A stretch of 64,000 bases of DNA, taken from assembly GCA_013141385.1 (NCBI GenBank), contig JABFRB010000034.1, positions 1 to 64,000 on the forward strand, in the 5' to 3' direction. Each line of letters begins with the position of its first letter. Positions within the stretch are counted from its first letter, which is position 1. Of this stretch, positions 1-8,745 are shown one piece after another. Position numbers and translations under genes: made by a program. The stretch comes from Bacteroidales bacterium. Its GTDB lineage: Bacteria; Bacteroidota; Bacteroidia; Bacteroidales; Tenuifilaceae. The notes under the pieces are model-generated. The model had not been told where the DNA came from and searched no databases. It was given only the letters and a program-made list of their open reading frames with translations.

Positions 1-111
1 ATTCAAGACACGCTAACCAAGGAAATATTTAAGTTTATCGCACCTACTTCAGAAATTATGAGTAGTCCTCTTGCTCCTTTAATAAAAAATTGGAATTTGC
101 TACCGCACTAA
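1..111 (+). CDS. C-terminal end of an unidentified protein (partial)
   Basis: Frame 1 is open from the first base to a TAA at 109-111, giving 36 residues that end KNWNLLPH. The reading frame is cut by the window edge, so no start or domain can be seen and I do not recognise the product. A strong hairpin terminator follows at 185-245, which fits the end of a rightward gene. The stretch is short enough that it could be open by chance. Confidence 0.45.
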   Translation: MQDTLTKEIFKFIAPTSEIMSSPLAPLIKNWNLLPH

Positions 112-184
112 TTGTCACAAGTCAGGACAGCCTATTTTGGTAATAATGCCAAAATTAGTTGGTGATTTTGTTTTTATCTCATAA

Positions 185-245
185 AAATTTCTTTAGAAAT
201 CCTCTCTCACAAATGGGTGGAGAGGTTTATAAAGAAATTTTTTTC
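185..245 (+). terminator. Long hairpin terminator
   Basis: AAATTTCTTTA at 185-195 pairs perfectly with TAAAGAAATTT at 230-240, and an inner stem CCTCTC (201-206) pairs with GAGAGG (220-225). A run of T follows. It probably ends the truncated gene at the window start. Confidence 0.6.
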
Positions 246-349
246 ATCATCTATTGAAACACCCTCCAATAGAGTATCAGTAAACTCAGTAAGAACAAGA
301 GGTGTATGAGTTTTTAACAACTATTTTTGGCATATATACCATATTTTTG

Positions 350-399
350 TCGGGGTGATCCGACTCGAATGGACGACCACCACGCCCTAGCGTGGTATA
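350..399 (-). pseudogene. 3' half of a tRNA-Pro-like gene
   Basis: Read on the minus strand this carries an anticodon-arm-like hairpin (CCACG, 6-nt loop, CGTGG), a variable loop, a T arm with TTCGAGT, and the acceptor 3' strand CACCCCG plus discriminator A, all matching the intact tRNA-Pro at 685-761. The D arm and the 5' acceptor strand are absent. It begins directly at the stop codon of the GIY-YIG gene. With a 7-nt loop the anticodon stem does not pair, so it is very unlikely to be a functional tRNA. Confidence 0.7.
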
Positions 400-654
400 C
401 TATCCGACTTTTGACTCTAAATCGTTAAGAAGTCTTTGCGCACCACGCTTCTTGATTTTGCGTTCAAGGGTCATTGCTTCCGTTCGAGTGTTAAAGGGTT
501 TATAGTAGATAAGCCTCCAAGGCATTCCTTTCGCCGCAAAAGTTGTTTTACCCCTGTTGTGCTCCTGAAGCCTTATCTCAAGATTTTGAGAGGAGCCAGT
601 ATAGTAAACACTAAGTTTGTCGCTATACAGTATATAAGTATAAAACATAAACAT
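400..654 (-). CDS. Small GIY-YIG nuclease-family protein
   Basis: This 84-residue protein is essentially one GIY-YIG nuclease domain. The paired tyrosine motifs are visible as YTYIL (residues 5-9) and YYTG (17-20), followed by the arginine-containing helix (IRLQEHNRGKT) and the later acidic residue in ERKIKKRG. Family members cut DNA; many small stand-alone copies in Bacteroidota have no known role and are often mislabelled as UvrC. The gene lies 30 bp downstream of an intact tRNA-Pro on the same strand and its TAG stop abuts a 3' half-tRNA. It could be co-transcribed with the tRNA. Product family is sure; function is unknown. Confidence 0.85.
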   Translation of the reverse strand: MFMFYTYILYSDKLSVYYTGSSQNLEIRLQEHNRGKTTFAAKGMPWRLIYYKPFNTRTEAMTLERKIKKRGAQRLLNDLESKVG

Positions 655-684
655 ATCAAAAAAGGGGCAAATGCCCCTTTAATC

Positions 685-761
685 TGGTCGGGGTGATCCG
701 ACTCGAACGGACGACCACTTGCACCCCATGCAAGTACGCTAGCCAACTGCGCCACACCCCG
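685..761 (-). tRNA. tRNA-Pro (anticodon GGG), CCA encoded
   Basis: On the minus strand the acceptor stem CGGGGTG pairs with CACCCCG, the D arm starts GCGC, and the anticodon stem CTTGC/GCAAG encloses loop ATGGGGT, giving anticodon GGG. The T arm is GTCCG-TTCGAGT-CGGAT. Discriminator A is followed by an encoded CCA (the TGG at 685-687 on the plus strand). All helices pair. Confidence 0.95.
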
Positions 762-790
762 ATTAACTTCTTTGGCTGTAACTCCAGTTA

Positions 791-844
791 GCGAACGACC
801 ACCACGCCTAAGCGTGGTACGTTAGCCAACTGCGCCACACCCCG
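791..844 (-). pseudogene. 5' half of a tRNA-Pro-like gene
   Basis: On the minus strand this has the acceptor 5' strand CGGGGTG, a D arm nearly identical to the intact tRNA-Pro, and an anticodon-arm-like hairpin CCACG-CTTAGG-CGTGG. The sequence loses tRNA similarity just after GGTCGTTCG, so the T arm and acceptor 3' strand are missing. Its anticodon arm resembles that of the 3' half at 350-399, not that of the intact tRNA between them. Confidence 0.7.
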
Positions 845-930
845 ATTGTTTTAGCGGATGCAAAAATAGATTCTTTTTTTGATTTCAGAAAACTAAAAGA
901 TTCTTTTTTTGTTAATTGTACAGTGTTAGT

Positions 931-957
931 TTGTTTAAGCGGCATTCATTAACTTTG
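931..957 (+). promoter_or_regulatory. Bacteroidota-type promoter of trxB
   Basis: TTG at 931-933 and TAACTTTG at 950-957 match the -33 TTG and -7 TAnnTTTG boxes of the Bacteroidota primary sigma factor, with a 16-nt gap. Transcription would start near 963, which rules out the in-frame TTG at 962 as the start codon of trxB and favours ATG at 983 or 1010. Confidence 0.6.
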
Positions 958-982
958 ACAATTGTTTTTTAACCAAATAACT

Positions 983-1981
983 ATGGAACTATTTAAGCCA
1001 TTGAATAATATGGATAGTAACAAGAATACTTCAAAGAAAGAGCTACCAGTTGAAAGAGTTAAAGTACTAATTATTGGTTCGGGGCCTGCAGGGTATACCG
1101 CTGCTATATATGCTTCGAGAGCAAACCTCAACCCTGTACTTTACGAGGGTATTCAACCTGGAGGGCAATTGACAACAACAACTGAGGTTGATAATTTTCC
1201 TGGTTATCCCAATGGGATTACTGGTCCAGAGATGATGGAAGATTTAAAGAAACAGGCTACTCGTCTTGGTGCTGATATTCGTTTTGGTATTGCAACATCT
1301 GCTGATTTATCATCGCAACCTTATAAAATAACAATTGATGACGAAAAAATTATTGAAACGGAAGCATTAATTATTGCTACTGGAGCAACTGCAAAATATT
1401 TAGGGCTAGAATCGGAGGAAAAATACAAGGGTCAAGGAGTTTCTGCCTGTGCTACCTGTGATGGTTTCTTCTATAAAGGACAGGAAGTAGCTGTTGTTGG
1501 CGGCGGCGATACTGCAGCAGAAGAAGCTACCTATCTTTCAGGGCTTTGTAAAAAAGTATACCTAATTGTTCGCAAACCATATTTACGCGCTTCAAAGGCA
1601 ATGCAGGAGAGAGTGATGAAAACGCCTAACATTGAAGTGCTTTTTGAACATACAACAAAAGAAATTCTAGGTGATGTTAATGGCGTAACTGGTGTTCTCC
1701 TCGAAAATATATCCAAGGGTGAACTTGCGAAGAAGGATATAACCGGATTCTTTGTAGCAATAGGACACCAACCCAATTCTGATATTTTTAAACCTTGGAT
1801 CGAAACTGATGAGGTTGGATATATTAAAACAATACCAGGTACTAGTAAAACTAATATCTCGGGAGTATTTGCTTGTGGTGATGTTCAGGATCCACACTAT
1901 CGTCAGGCAATTACCGCTGCAGGATCTGGTTGCATGGCTGCTATTGATGCCGAAAGGTATATTGGAGAACGAAAGTTTTAA
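983..1981 (+). CDS. trxB: Thioredoxin reductase
   Basis: FAD/NADPH-dependent enzyme that reduces thioredoxin in the cytoplasm. The FAD-binding GSGPAG motif lies near the N-terminus, the redox-active CATC is followed by DGFF, a second Rossmann GGGDTA binds NADPH, and the C-terminus has the FAD-contact sequence GVFACGDV. Length (332 residues from 983) is a little over the usual 310-320. ATG at 983 is preferred because the predicted promoter puts the transcript start near 963; ATG at 1010 is a good alternative, since homologues usually begin shortly before VKVLIIGSGPAG. It is monocistronic, ending in a terminator shared with the converging gene. Confidence 0.95.
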   Translation: MELFKPLNNMDSNKNTSKKELPVERVKVLIIGSGPAGYTAAIYASRANLNPVLYEGIQPGGQLTTTTEVDNFPGYPNGITGPEMMEDLKKQATRLGADIRFGIATSADLSSQPYKITIDDEKIIETEALIIATGATAKYLGLESEEKYKGQGVSACATCDGFFYKGQEVAVVGGGDTAAEEATYLSGLCKKVYLIVRKPYLRASKAMQERVMKTPNIEVLFEHTTKEILGDVNGVTGVLLENISKGELAKKDITGFFVAIGHQPNSDIFKPWIETDEVGYIKTIPGTSKTNISGVFACGDVQDPHYRQAITAAGSGCMAAIDAERYIGERKF

Positions 1982-1988
1982 TCAAAAT

Positions 1989-2014
1989 AAAAAAGCCCCA
2001 ATCGGGGCTTTTTT
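1989..2014. terminator. Bidirectional terminator between trxB and the spt-like gene
   Basis: AAAAAAGCCCC (1989-1999), loop AATC, GGGGCTTTTTT (2004-2014). The stem has T-runs in both directions and serves the two convergent genes. Confidence 0.85.
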
Positions 2015-2029
2015 GATATTGAATTGCTT

Positions 2030-3271
2030 TTAGAATTGAGCAACTTTGACTTTATCGTACTTTCCTGCTAAAAGTTTATCGCGACATTCAGCGAATGCAG
2101 CAATAGTTTGCTTCACATCATCTAATGAGTGCACAGCAGTAGGTATAAGGCGTAAAAGAATTTGACCTTTAGGTATTACAGGATATACTACTAATGAGCA
2201 AAAAATGCCATAATTCTCTCTCAGATCAAATACTAGATTCGCAGCTTCTGGAACTCCTCCTACCATGTAAACAGGAGTAACTGGCGATTCAGTTTTGCCA
2301 ATATCAAATCCCATTTCCCTAAGACCTTTTTGAAGGGCGTTAACCACTTCCCAAAGTTTTTCCTTAAGTTCAGGTTTGGACTGTAGAAGTTCTAAACGCT
2401 TAAGCGCTCCATAAACCATCGGCATTGGAAGCGATTTTGCATATATCTGCGAACGAAGATTATAGGTTAAATATAAAATAACCTCCTCCTCAGCAGCTAC
2501 AAAACCACCAATTCCTGCCATACTTTTTGCGAATGTGGAGAAGTAGATATCAATTTTATCCTGAACTCCAAAATGTTCACCAGTACCTGCACCTGTTTTA
2601 CCCATGGTTCCAAATCCATGAGCATCATCAACAAGTAAACGGAAGTTAAATTCATTCTTAAGTTCAACAATTCCTTTTAGGTTCCCTAAATCACCGGCCA
2701 TCCCAAAAACTCCTTCTGTAATAACTAGAATACCTCCGCCAGTTCTTTCAGCCCACCTAGTTGCACGTTCTAATTGTTTACGGCAACTTTGAATATCGTT
2801 ATGTGGAAAAACAAACCTTTTACCTGGAAATAGCCTTAAACCATCAATTATACAGGCATGTGCATCTGAATCGTAAACAACAACATCATTCCTGCTAAGG
2901 AGAGCATCAATTATTGATACCATACCCTGATAGCCATAGTTTAGAAGGTAGGCTGCAGGTTTTCCAACAAAAGCAGCTAGTTTTTGCTCCAACTCCTCAT
3001 GCTTACGGGTTTGACCGCTCATCATTCGGGCACCCATAGGATACGCCATACCGAATTGAGCTGCTGCTTCAGCATCAGCTTTACGAACCTCGGGGTGGTT
3101 CGCTAACCCTAAATAGTTATTCAAACTCCATGTAAGAACTTCTTTTCCACGAAAATTCATTCTTGGTTTGATTTCCCCCTCAAGTTTTGGAAAGGCAAAA
3201 TAGCCATGAGCCTGATTCTGCCACTGTCCAATAGGACCCATCCCTTTTTTGATCTTATCAAATATATCCAC
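2030..3271 (-). CDS. spt: Alpha-oxoamine synthase, probably serine palmitoyltransferase
   Basis: A 413-residue PLP enzyme of fold type I in the alpha-oxoamine synthase family (Kbl, BioF, HemA, Spt), which joins an amino acid and an acyl-CoA with loss of CO2. Visible are the conserved YLGLANHPEV start of the core, the DDAHGFG motif that contacts PLP, and the Schiff-base lysine in STFAKSMAG. Bacteroidota use a cytoplasmic member for the first step of sphingolipid synthesis, and the N-terminus (MDIFDKIKKGMGPIGQ) resembles what I recall of those enzymes. 2-amino-3-ketobutyrate ligase or BioF activity cannot be excluded from sequence alone. No threonine dehydrogenase or biotin gene lies beside it. 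Confidence 0.75.
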   Translation of the reverse strand: MDIFDKIKKGMGPIGQWQNQAHGYFAFPKLEGEIKPRMNFRGKEVLTWSLNNYLGLANHPEVRKADAEAAAQFGMAYPMGARMMSGQTRKHEELEQKLAAFVGKPAAYLLNYGYQGMVSIIDALLSRNDVVVYDSDAHACIIDGLRLFPGKRFVFPHNDIQSCRKQLERATRWAERTGGGILVITEGVFGMAGDLGNLKGIVELKNEFNFRLLVDDAHGFGTMGKTGAGTGEHFGVQDKIDIYFSTFAKSMAGIGGFVAAEEEVILYLTYNLRSQIYAKSLPMPMVYGALKRLELLQSKPELKEKLWEVVNALQKGLREMGFDIGKTESPVTPVYMVGGVPEAANLVFDLRENYGIFCSLVVYPVIPKGQILLRLIPTAVHSLDDVKQTIAAFAECRDKLLAGKYDKVKVAQF

Positions 3272-3314
3272 GATTGTAATTATTTGGTTGGTACAATTAT
3301 TAATTAAAATCTAA

Positions 3315-3343
3315 CAAAAGTACATTTTTTTGATTACTAACAA
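3315..3343 (-). promoter_or_regulatory. Promoter of the spt-like gene
   Basis: On the minus strand TTG (3341-3343), an 18-nt gap and TACTTTTG (3315-3322) match the Bacteroidota promoter. The transcript would start near 3307, about 35 nt before the ATG at 3271. Confidence 0.6.
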
Positions 3344-3652
3344 AAGATTTGTTTTTTTCAATAGAATATATTGGGTTATATGATTGATATTTAGAGAGAT
3401 GAAAATATTACTAAAAATATTTTCATACTTCCATTAAGAAATCCCCAAATTCTATAGACTTTGTTAAACTTGTAAATTAGACTTATCAGATTGTAACCAA
3501 TAGTTAGCTTGGACTATATAGATCTAATGTATTAGACTAATTTTTTAGATATCTAGCCTTAACCTAGGTGATTTGAAAAGTGAAATTTAGTTAAACGTAA
3601 CATAAAAAATCAACTTTTGGTAAAAAAAATGTTCAGTTTAACTATTTCTTTC

Positions 3653-3660
3653 TAACTTTG
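3653..3660 (+). promoter_or_regulatory. -7 box ahead of bamD operon
   Basis: TAACTTTG fits TAnnTTTG and would start a transcript about 70 nt before bamD. A clear TTG box at the right distance is not seen. The rest of the 3344-3652 gap is AT-rich and I see no gene or repeat in it. Confidence 0.4.
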
Positions 3661-3739
3661 CCTGCTTATTAGAAAGTGGCGTATACAATAAAATAGCCCT
3701 TTTCGGTTATTAATAAATCTTGCCTTTGAATTGAAAACT

Positions 3740-4537
3740 ATGATGAAAAAAAGTAATGTTTTGTCTTGTCTATTATTGCTAAGTATACTATTACTTAGCT
3801 GTAGCGGATTTGAAAAAGTTCTAAAGAGTAAAGACTATAATTATAAGTATAAAAAGGGATTAGAGTATTTCAAAAAAGGAGATCATTATCGTTATACTGC
3901 TATTTTTGAACAGCTAGCGCCTATTTATTCTGGAACCCTAAGAGCAGATACTGTTCAGTATTATTATGCATTAGGGAATTATAATCAGGGTGATTACATT
4001 TTGGCCGGACATTATTTTGATACCTTCAGAAAAACATATCCGAGAAGTGTTTTTACTGAAGAAGCAGAGTATATGTATGCTTATTGTTTTTATGAATCTT
4101 CCCCTCGACCAGATCTTGATCAAGATAATACCTTTTCTGCAATTGCTGCATTTTCTGAGTTTTTATCAAAATATCCTAATTCAGATAAGAAAAACGATGT
4201 AAGTAAATATCTGAATGAACTGAAGGAAAAACTTGTTGAAAAGTCATACCTTAGTTCTAAACTATACTATAATGTAAGTGAATATAAAGCAGCAATTGTT
4301 GCTCTTAAGAATAGTCTGAGAGATTTTCCGAATAGCAAATATCGTGAGGAACAACTTTTTCTAATAGTAAAATCTGCATACACTTTGGCCGATAATAGCG
4401 TTCGCACCAAGCAAAAGGAGAGATACCAATCTGCAATTGATGAGTATTATACATTTATAGGTGAGTATCCTCAAAGTGAATACGCTAAGGAAGCAAAAAA
4501 GATGTATGAAGCATCTATGAAATTTTTAGGAAACTAA
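3740..4537 (+). CDS. bamD: Outer-membrane assembly lipoprotein BamD
   Basis: Lipoprotein of the BAM complex, which inserts barrel proteins into the outer membrane. The N-terminus is a signal peptide ending in the lipobox LLLSC with Cys21; the rest (265 residues in all) is a run of TPR-like helices, with repeated segments such as FRKTYPRSVFTEEAEYMYAYC and FIGEYPQSEYAKEAKKMYEA near the ends. An in-frame TTG at 3731 is a weaker start than ATG 3740 or 3743. It leads a likely operon with the omega-like subunit, coaBC, the DUF4835 gene and recN, with gaps of 7-30 bp, an order I recall from other Bacteroidota. Confidence 0.88.
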   Translation: MMKKSNVLSCLLLLSILLLSCSGFEKVLKSKDYNYKYKKGLEYFKKGDHYRYTAIFEQLAPIYSGTLRADTVQYYYALGNYNQGDYILAGHYFDTFRKTYPRSVFTEEAEYMYAYCFYESSPRPDLDQDNTFSAIAAFSEFLSKYPNSDKKNDVSKYLNELKEKLVEKSYLSSKLYYNVSEYKAAIVALKNSLRDFPNSKYREEQLFLIVKSAYTLADNSVRTKQKERYQSAIDEYYTFIGEYPQSEYAKEAKKMYEASMKFLGN

Positions 4538-4552
4538 ATTGAAACTTGATAT

Positions 4553-4885
4553 ATGGATTTCAAAAAAACCAATGCCAGTTCTACAACTGTAACTCGTGAT
4601 TTAGACAAACTCGATCGCGAAACCAATAATGTATATGAGAGCGTCAGAGTTATCTCTAAAAGATCCAATAAGATTGGTCAGGAAATGAAGCAGGAATTAA
4701 ATCGTAAACTCGAAGAGTTTGCTTACTATACTGATAATCTTGAGGAGGTTTTTGAAAATCGTGAGCAGATAGAAATTTCTAAATTTTACGAGAGATTACC
4801 AAAAGCAGCGCTCATTGCCACCCAAGAATTTTTGGAGGGAAAATTATATTATAGAAAAGGCACTACCAACGAGGAGAAACAGTAA
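4553..4885 (+). CDS. rpoZ: RNA polymerase omega (Rpb6-like) subunit
   Basis: A 110-residue protein beginning MDFKKTNASSTTVTRD, which resembles the Rpb6/omega-family proteins annotated in Bacteroidota. It would help assemble and stabilise RNA polymerase. The central segment RVISKRSNKIGQEMKQELN is the omega-like helix region; the C-terminal part (LEEVFENREQIEISKFYERL) is characteristic of the Bacteroidota form. It sits 15 bp after bamD and 7 bp before coaBC. The identification rests on recalled similarity and the conserved neighbourhood. Confidence 0.82.
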   Translation: MDFKKTNASSTTVTRDLDKLDRETNNVYESVRVISKRSNKIGQEMKQELNRKLEEFAYYTDNLEEVFENREQIEISKFYERLPKAALIATQEFLEGKLYYRKGTTNEEKQ

Positions 4886-4892
4886 TTAACCC

Positions 4893-6125
4893 ATGAGGCT
4901 CAAGGGCAAAAATATTATTTTAGGTATAACCGGAAGTATAGCAGCATATAAGGCTGCTATACTTATTAGGTTGCTTGTTAAAGAGGGGGCTGAGGTTAAA
5001 GTGATTATGACCCCATTGGCAAAAGAATTTATCACTCCGCTCACTCTTGCTACCCTTTCAAAGAACCCTATTTTAGTTGATTTTTTTAATCCCGAGAATG
5101 GTGATTGGAATAGCCATGTTGACCTTGGTTTATGGGCAGATCTATATCTTATAGCGCCAGCATCAGCAAATACTATGGCTAAAATGGCTAGTGGGGTTGC
5201 AGATAATCTATTGCTTACAACATATCTTTCGGCAAAATGCCCAGTAATGGTTGCCCCTGCGATGGATTTGGATATGTATAATCATCCTGCAACCCAAAAG
5301 AATATTAAAGTTTTACAAAGTATTGGCAATATTGTGATTGAGGCTGCAACAGGAGAATTGGCAAGTGGACTTACAGGTAAGGGCAGAATGGAAGAACCTG
5401 AAAATATACTAACCTCTGTTATCAGTTTTTTTTTGAATGAAAACAGGTTTTCGAATATCAAGGTTTTAGTAACCTCAGGACCTACCTTTGAACCTATTGA
5501 TCCTGTTCGTTTTATAGGAAATCATTCCTCAGGTAAAATGGGTTCATCCTTGGCCGAATCCTTGGCTCGACAAGGAGCTAAGGTTATATTTATTACCGGC
5601 CCTGCTAAAGTTATCCCTAATCACTCTAATGTTGAAGTAATATCTGTAAAAACAGCAGAAGAGATGTATAGTGCAGCAATAAGCAATTTTCCATCAGTTA
5701 ATGGAGCAATTATGGCTGCTGCAGTTGCCGATTATACCCCAACTTCGGTAAGTAATTCAAAGATTAAAAGAGAAGGGGATGAACTAACAATAAAACTCAA
5801 ACCAACAAAGGACATTGCCGCTTCTTTGGGTAAAACTAAAAGGGAAGATCAATTCCTAGTGGGTTTTGCCTTAGAAACAGATAATGAGTTTGAGAATGCT
5901 TATAAAAAATTAAAGTCCAAAAACCTTGATTTTATTGTCCTTAATTCATTAAACGATTCTGGTGCTGGATTCGGTTGTGATACGAATAAAGTAGCAGTTA
6001 TTGATAGAGAGAATAAAAGATTATCAATAGATTTGAAGTCAAAAACCGAAGTTGCGAATGAAATAATCGACTTTATTGCCGAGAAATTTGATTGGCTTCG
6101 GCGTGGTGGAAAATCTTCCCTTTAA
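4893..6125 (+). CDS. coaBC: Phosphopantothenoylcysteine decarboxylase / phosphopantothenate-cysteine ligase
   Basis: Bifunctional 410-residue enzyme of coenzyme A synthesis. The N-terminal CoaC flavoprotein domain (about 1-185) shows GITGSIAAYKA, the catalytic-histidine segment SHVDLGLWADL and the PAMDLDMYNHPA substrate loop. The CoaB domain (about 190-400) begins VLVTSGPTFEPIDPVRFIGN and has HSSGKMG, typical of the ligase. Both active sites look intact, so one protein makes 4'-phosphopantetheine from phosphopantothenate and cysteine. It is inside the bamD operon, and the next gene starts 14 bp after its stop. Confidence 0.95.
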   Translation: MRLKGKNIILGITGSIAAYKAAILIRLLVKEGAEVKVIMTPLAKEFITPLTLATLSKNPILVDFFNPENGDWNSHVDLGLWADLYLIAPASANTMAKMASGVADNLLLTTYLSAKCPVMVAPAMDLDMYNHPATQKNIKVLQSIGNIVIEAATGELASGLTGKGRMEEPENILTSVISFFLNENRFSNIKVLVTSGPTFEPIDPVRFIGNHSSGKMGSSLAESLARQGAKVIFITGPAKVIPNHSNVEVISVKTAEEMYSAAISNFPSVNGAIMAAAVADYTPTSVSNSKIKREGDELTIKLKPTKDIAASLGKTKREDQFLVGFALETDNEFENAYKKLKSKNLDFIVLNSLNDSGAGFGCDTNKVAVIDRENKRLSIDLKSKTEVANEIIDFIAEKFDWLRRGGKSSL

Positions 6126-6138
6126 AAAAACACCAAAT

Positions 6139-7053
6139 ATGCAATTGAAACGCTTATTGGGTCTCTTCTTTATCATTGTGCCTACTTTCCTGACGGCACA
6201 AGAATTAAAGTGTAATGTTCAGATCAACTCTCAAAAAATTCAAGGAACTAATCGAACTGTATATCAAACACTTCAAACGGCTATCTATGAATTTATGAAC
6301 AATACTTCATGGACTAACCATGTATATAATATCGATGAACGGATAGAATGTAATATAGTTATTAACCTTAATGAGCAAATAGGCTCTGATGAGTACAAAG
6401 GAACTATTCAGGTTCAGGCTCGTAGGCCAGTATTCAATACATCTTACAATACAACGATGTTAAACTTCCTCGACAACTATTTCGATTTTAGATATTTGGA
6501 ATTTAATAAGTTGGAATTTAATGAAAACACCCATTTAAATAATCTTACCTCTGTATTAGCATTCTACGCATATATTATTCTCGGAATCGATTACGATTCT
6601 TATTCATACATGGGGGGTACAGAATATTTTCAAAAGGCAGAGAAAATTTTGAATAATGCGCAAAATGCACCTGAAAGTGGTTGGAAGGTCTATGAAGGTA
6701 ATCGCAAAAATCGATATTGGATGATTGAAAATATTTTAGACGAGAAATATCGTCCAATTCGTGAGGTATATTACCGATATCATCGTTTGGGTTTAGATTT
6801 AATGAATGAAAAGTTGATAGAGGGGAGAGTTGAAATTGTTGAATGCACGGCTACTATTCAAAAGGTTTTTCGCGACAAACCCGATCCATACCTATTTTAT
6901 ATGCAACTATTCTTCGATGCCAAGAACGACGAACTAGTAAATCTATTTTCAGAATCATACCCGGCTGAAAAAACTCGTGTTCTAAATATTCTTACCGAAA
7001 TTGATAACGCAAATGCCTCGAAGTATAAGGCAATTATGGAGCAAAAGAACTAA
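6139..7053 (+). CDS. DUF4835 family secreted protein
   Basis: A 304-residue protein of the Bacteroidota-specific DUF4835 family, function unknown. ATG at 6139 gives a good signal peptide (MQLKRLLGLFFIIVPTFLTA, then QE), so it is exported; an upstream in-frame start at 6076 lies inside coaBC and lacks this logic. The mature part is rich in aromatic residues, with VYNIDERIECNIVINL and FFDAKNDELVNLFSE as recognisable family stretches. It lies between coaBC and recN, the position I recall in related genomes. No catalytic motif is visible. Confidence 0.85.
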   Translation: MQLKRLLGLFFIIVPTFLTAQELKCNVQINSQKIQGTNRTVYQTLQTAIYEFMNNTSWTNHVYNIDERIECNIVINLNEQIGSDEYKGTIQVQARRPVFNTSYNTTMLNFLDNYFDFRYLEFNKLEFNENTHLNNLTSVLAFYAYIILGIDYDSYSYMGGTEYFQKAEKILNNAQNAPESGWKVYEGNRKNRYWMIENILDEKYRPIREVYYRYHRLGLDLMNEKLIEGRVEIVECTATIQKVFRDKPDPYLFYMQLFFDAKNDELVNLFSESYPAEKTRVLNILTEIDNANASKYKAIMEQKN

Positions 7054-7080
7054 CTTACAACCTCTATAATTTAGATCCTT

Positions 7081-8745
7081 ATGCTTAAGAATCTGCACAT
7101 TCAAAACTATGCATTAATTGATAGACTCGACATTGAGTTTCAACAGGGATTAAATATTATTACTGGTGAAACCGGTGCGGGTAAATCCATACTTTTAGGA
7201 GCACTTTCGCTTTTACTTGGACAACGCGCCGATACATCGGTTTTAAAGGATACTAGCAGTAGTTGTATTGTTGAGGGACATTTTAACTTCACCGGGTATA
7301 ACCTTAACGACTTTTTTGCTGAAAACGATATTGATTACTATGATAATACAATTATTCGTAGACAGATTAATGAATCTGGAAAGTCAAGAGCCTTTATTAA
7401 TGAAACCCCAGTTAATCTTAATGTTTTAAAAGATTTAGGATCATTAATCATTGATATCCATTCACAGCACGAGAATCTACTCTTAGGAAATGGGCAATTT
7501 CAACTAAATGTGCTCGATTCATTCGCCTCATTGGTCGATGATTTAAATAGATATAAGGATCAATTCAAACTATATCAAAACAATAAAATCGAACTCGAAA
7601 AACTTTTATTAGAATCAACAAATACTCGCAAAGATTTAGACTATTTCCAATTTCAGTTAAATGAATTAATTCAAGCAAAATTAAAGGTAGGTGAATTGAA
7701 CGAGTTGGAGATTTTGCAACAGCAACTAACCCATGCAAATGAAATTAAACTATCGCTCCAATCTGTTGCTGATGCATTGACTAATGATACCATTTCTGTT
7801 ATCAATATGCTTAAAGAGGCAGAATCAAACTTGAGGAAAATCTCAAATTTCTTTCCCGATGCAATTGAACTGGAGAAAAGGATAGAGGGTTGTAGGGTTG
7901 AATTAAAAGATATATCCAATGAAATAGCTGTTAAGAACGATAAGGTGGATGTGGATCCATCTCAACTTGAACTTGTAGCCTCTCGGTTAGACCTCTTGTA
8001 TGCACTTCTTCAGAAGCATAGGCTTAATTCAATTGACAATCTAATATTGTTAAGAGATGAAATTGATTCTAAGGTCAATTTTATCAGCAATCTCGATTTT
8101 AACCTTGAGCAGAAAAAGAAAAAGCTTGCAGATATTGAAAAGCAACTTGATACTTTGTCTCAGACATTAACCAAAAAGAGAAAAGTAGCAATACCCATAA
8201 TTGAGAAAAACATTATTGATTTATTAGTGCAGCTGGGCATTAAACATGCTGCTTTCAAAGTTGATATTCAAAAAACAGATACATTCCAACTCAATGGAGC
8301 TGATAGGATAACGTTTTTATTCTCAGCAAACAAGCAGATTCCTTTACAAGAACTATCTAAAGTTGCTTCTGGTGGAGAACTTTCAAGATTAATGCTTAGT
8401 TTGAAATCAATGATGATAAAATCATCAGGGTTACCCACTATTATTTTTGATGAGATTGATACTGGTGTATCTGGTGAAATTGCCGACAAAGTTGGTAATA
8501 TCATTCACGATATGGCTAACGGTATGCAAGTGATTAATATTACTCATTTACCGCAGATAGCATCTAAAGGGAAAAACCATTTTCTTGTATATAAGGACAA
8601 TCACTCTGCCAATTCAACAACAAAGATTAAACTACTCGATAGCAAAGAACGTGTGATAGAGATTGCAAAAATGTTAAGTGGCGAAAAACTCACAGAAGCG
8701 GCACTAACAAATGCAAAGGAACTGCTATCGATGAATGGTAATTGA
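7081..8745 (+). CDS. recN: DNA repair protein RecN
   Basis: SMC-like ATPase that acts in double-strand-break repair. The 554-residue protein starts MLKNLHIQNYALID, has Walker A GETGAGKS at about residue 30-37, a long coiled-coil middle (about 150-370), then the ABC signature SGGELSR and Walker B IIFDEIDTGVSG near 430-460. Length matches the family. It is the last gene of the bamD operon; 27 bp separate it from the DUF4835 gene. Confidence 0.95.
   Translation: MLKNLHIQNYALIDRLDIEFQQGLNIITGETGAGKSILLGALSLLLGQRADTSVLKDTSSSCIVEGHFNFTGYNLNDFFAENDIDYYDNTIIRRQINESGKSRAFINETPVNLNVLKDLGSLIIDIHSQHENLLLGNGQFQLNVLDSFASLVDDLNRYKDQFKLYQNNKIELEKLLLESTNTRKDLDYFQFQLNELIQAKLKVGELNELEILQQQLTHANEIKLSLQSVADALTNDTISVINMLKEAESNLRKISNFFPDAIELEKRIEGCRVELKDISNEIAVKNDKVDVDPSQLELVASRLDLLYALLQKHRLNSIDNLILLRDEIDSKVNFISNLDFNLEQKKKKLADIEKQLDTLSQTLTKKRKVAIPIIEKNIIDLLVQLGIKHAAFKVDIQKTDTFQLNGADRITFLFSANKQIPLQELSKVASGGELSRLMLSLKSMMIKSSGLPTIIFDEIDTGVSGEIADKVGNIIHDMANGMQVINITHLPQIASKGKNHFLVYKDNHSANSTTKIKLLDSKERVIEIAKMLSGEKLTEAALTNAKELLSMNGN

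Noticed and set aside
573-755. Short minus-strand frame starting MAQLASVLAWG across the tRNA-Pro
   Set aside because: It is a translation of the tRNA gene itself and of the DNA before the GIY-YIG gene.
6076-6138. Upstream start for the DUF4835 gene
   Set aside because: It overlaps coaBC and removes the clean N-terminal signal peptide starting at 6139.
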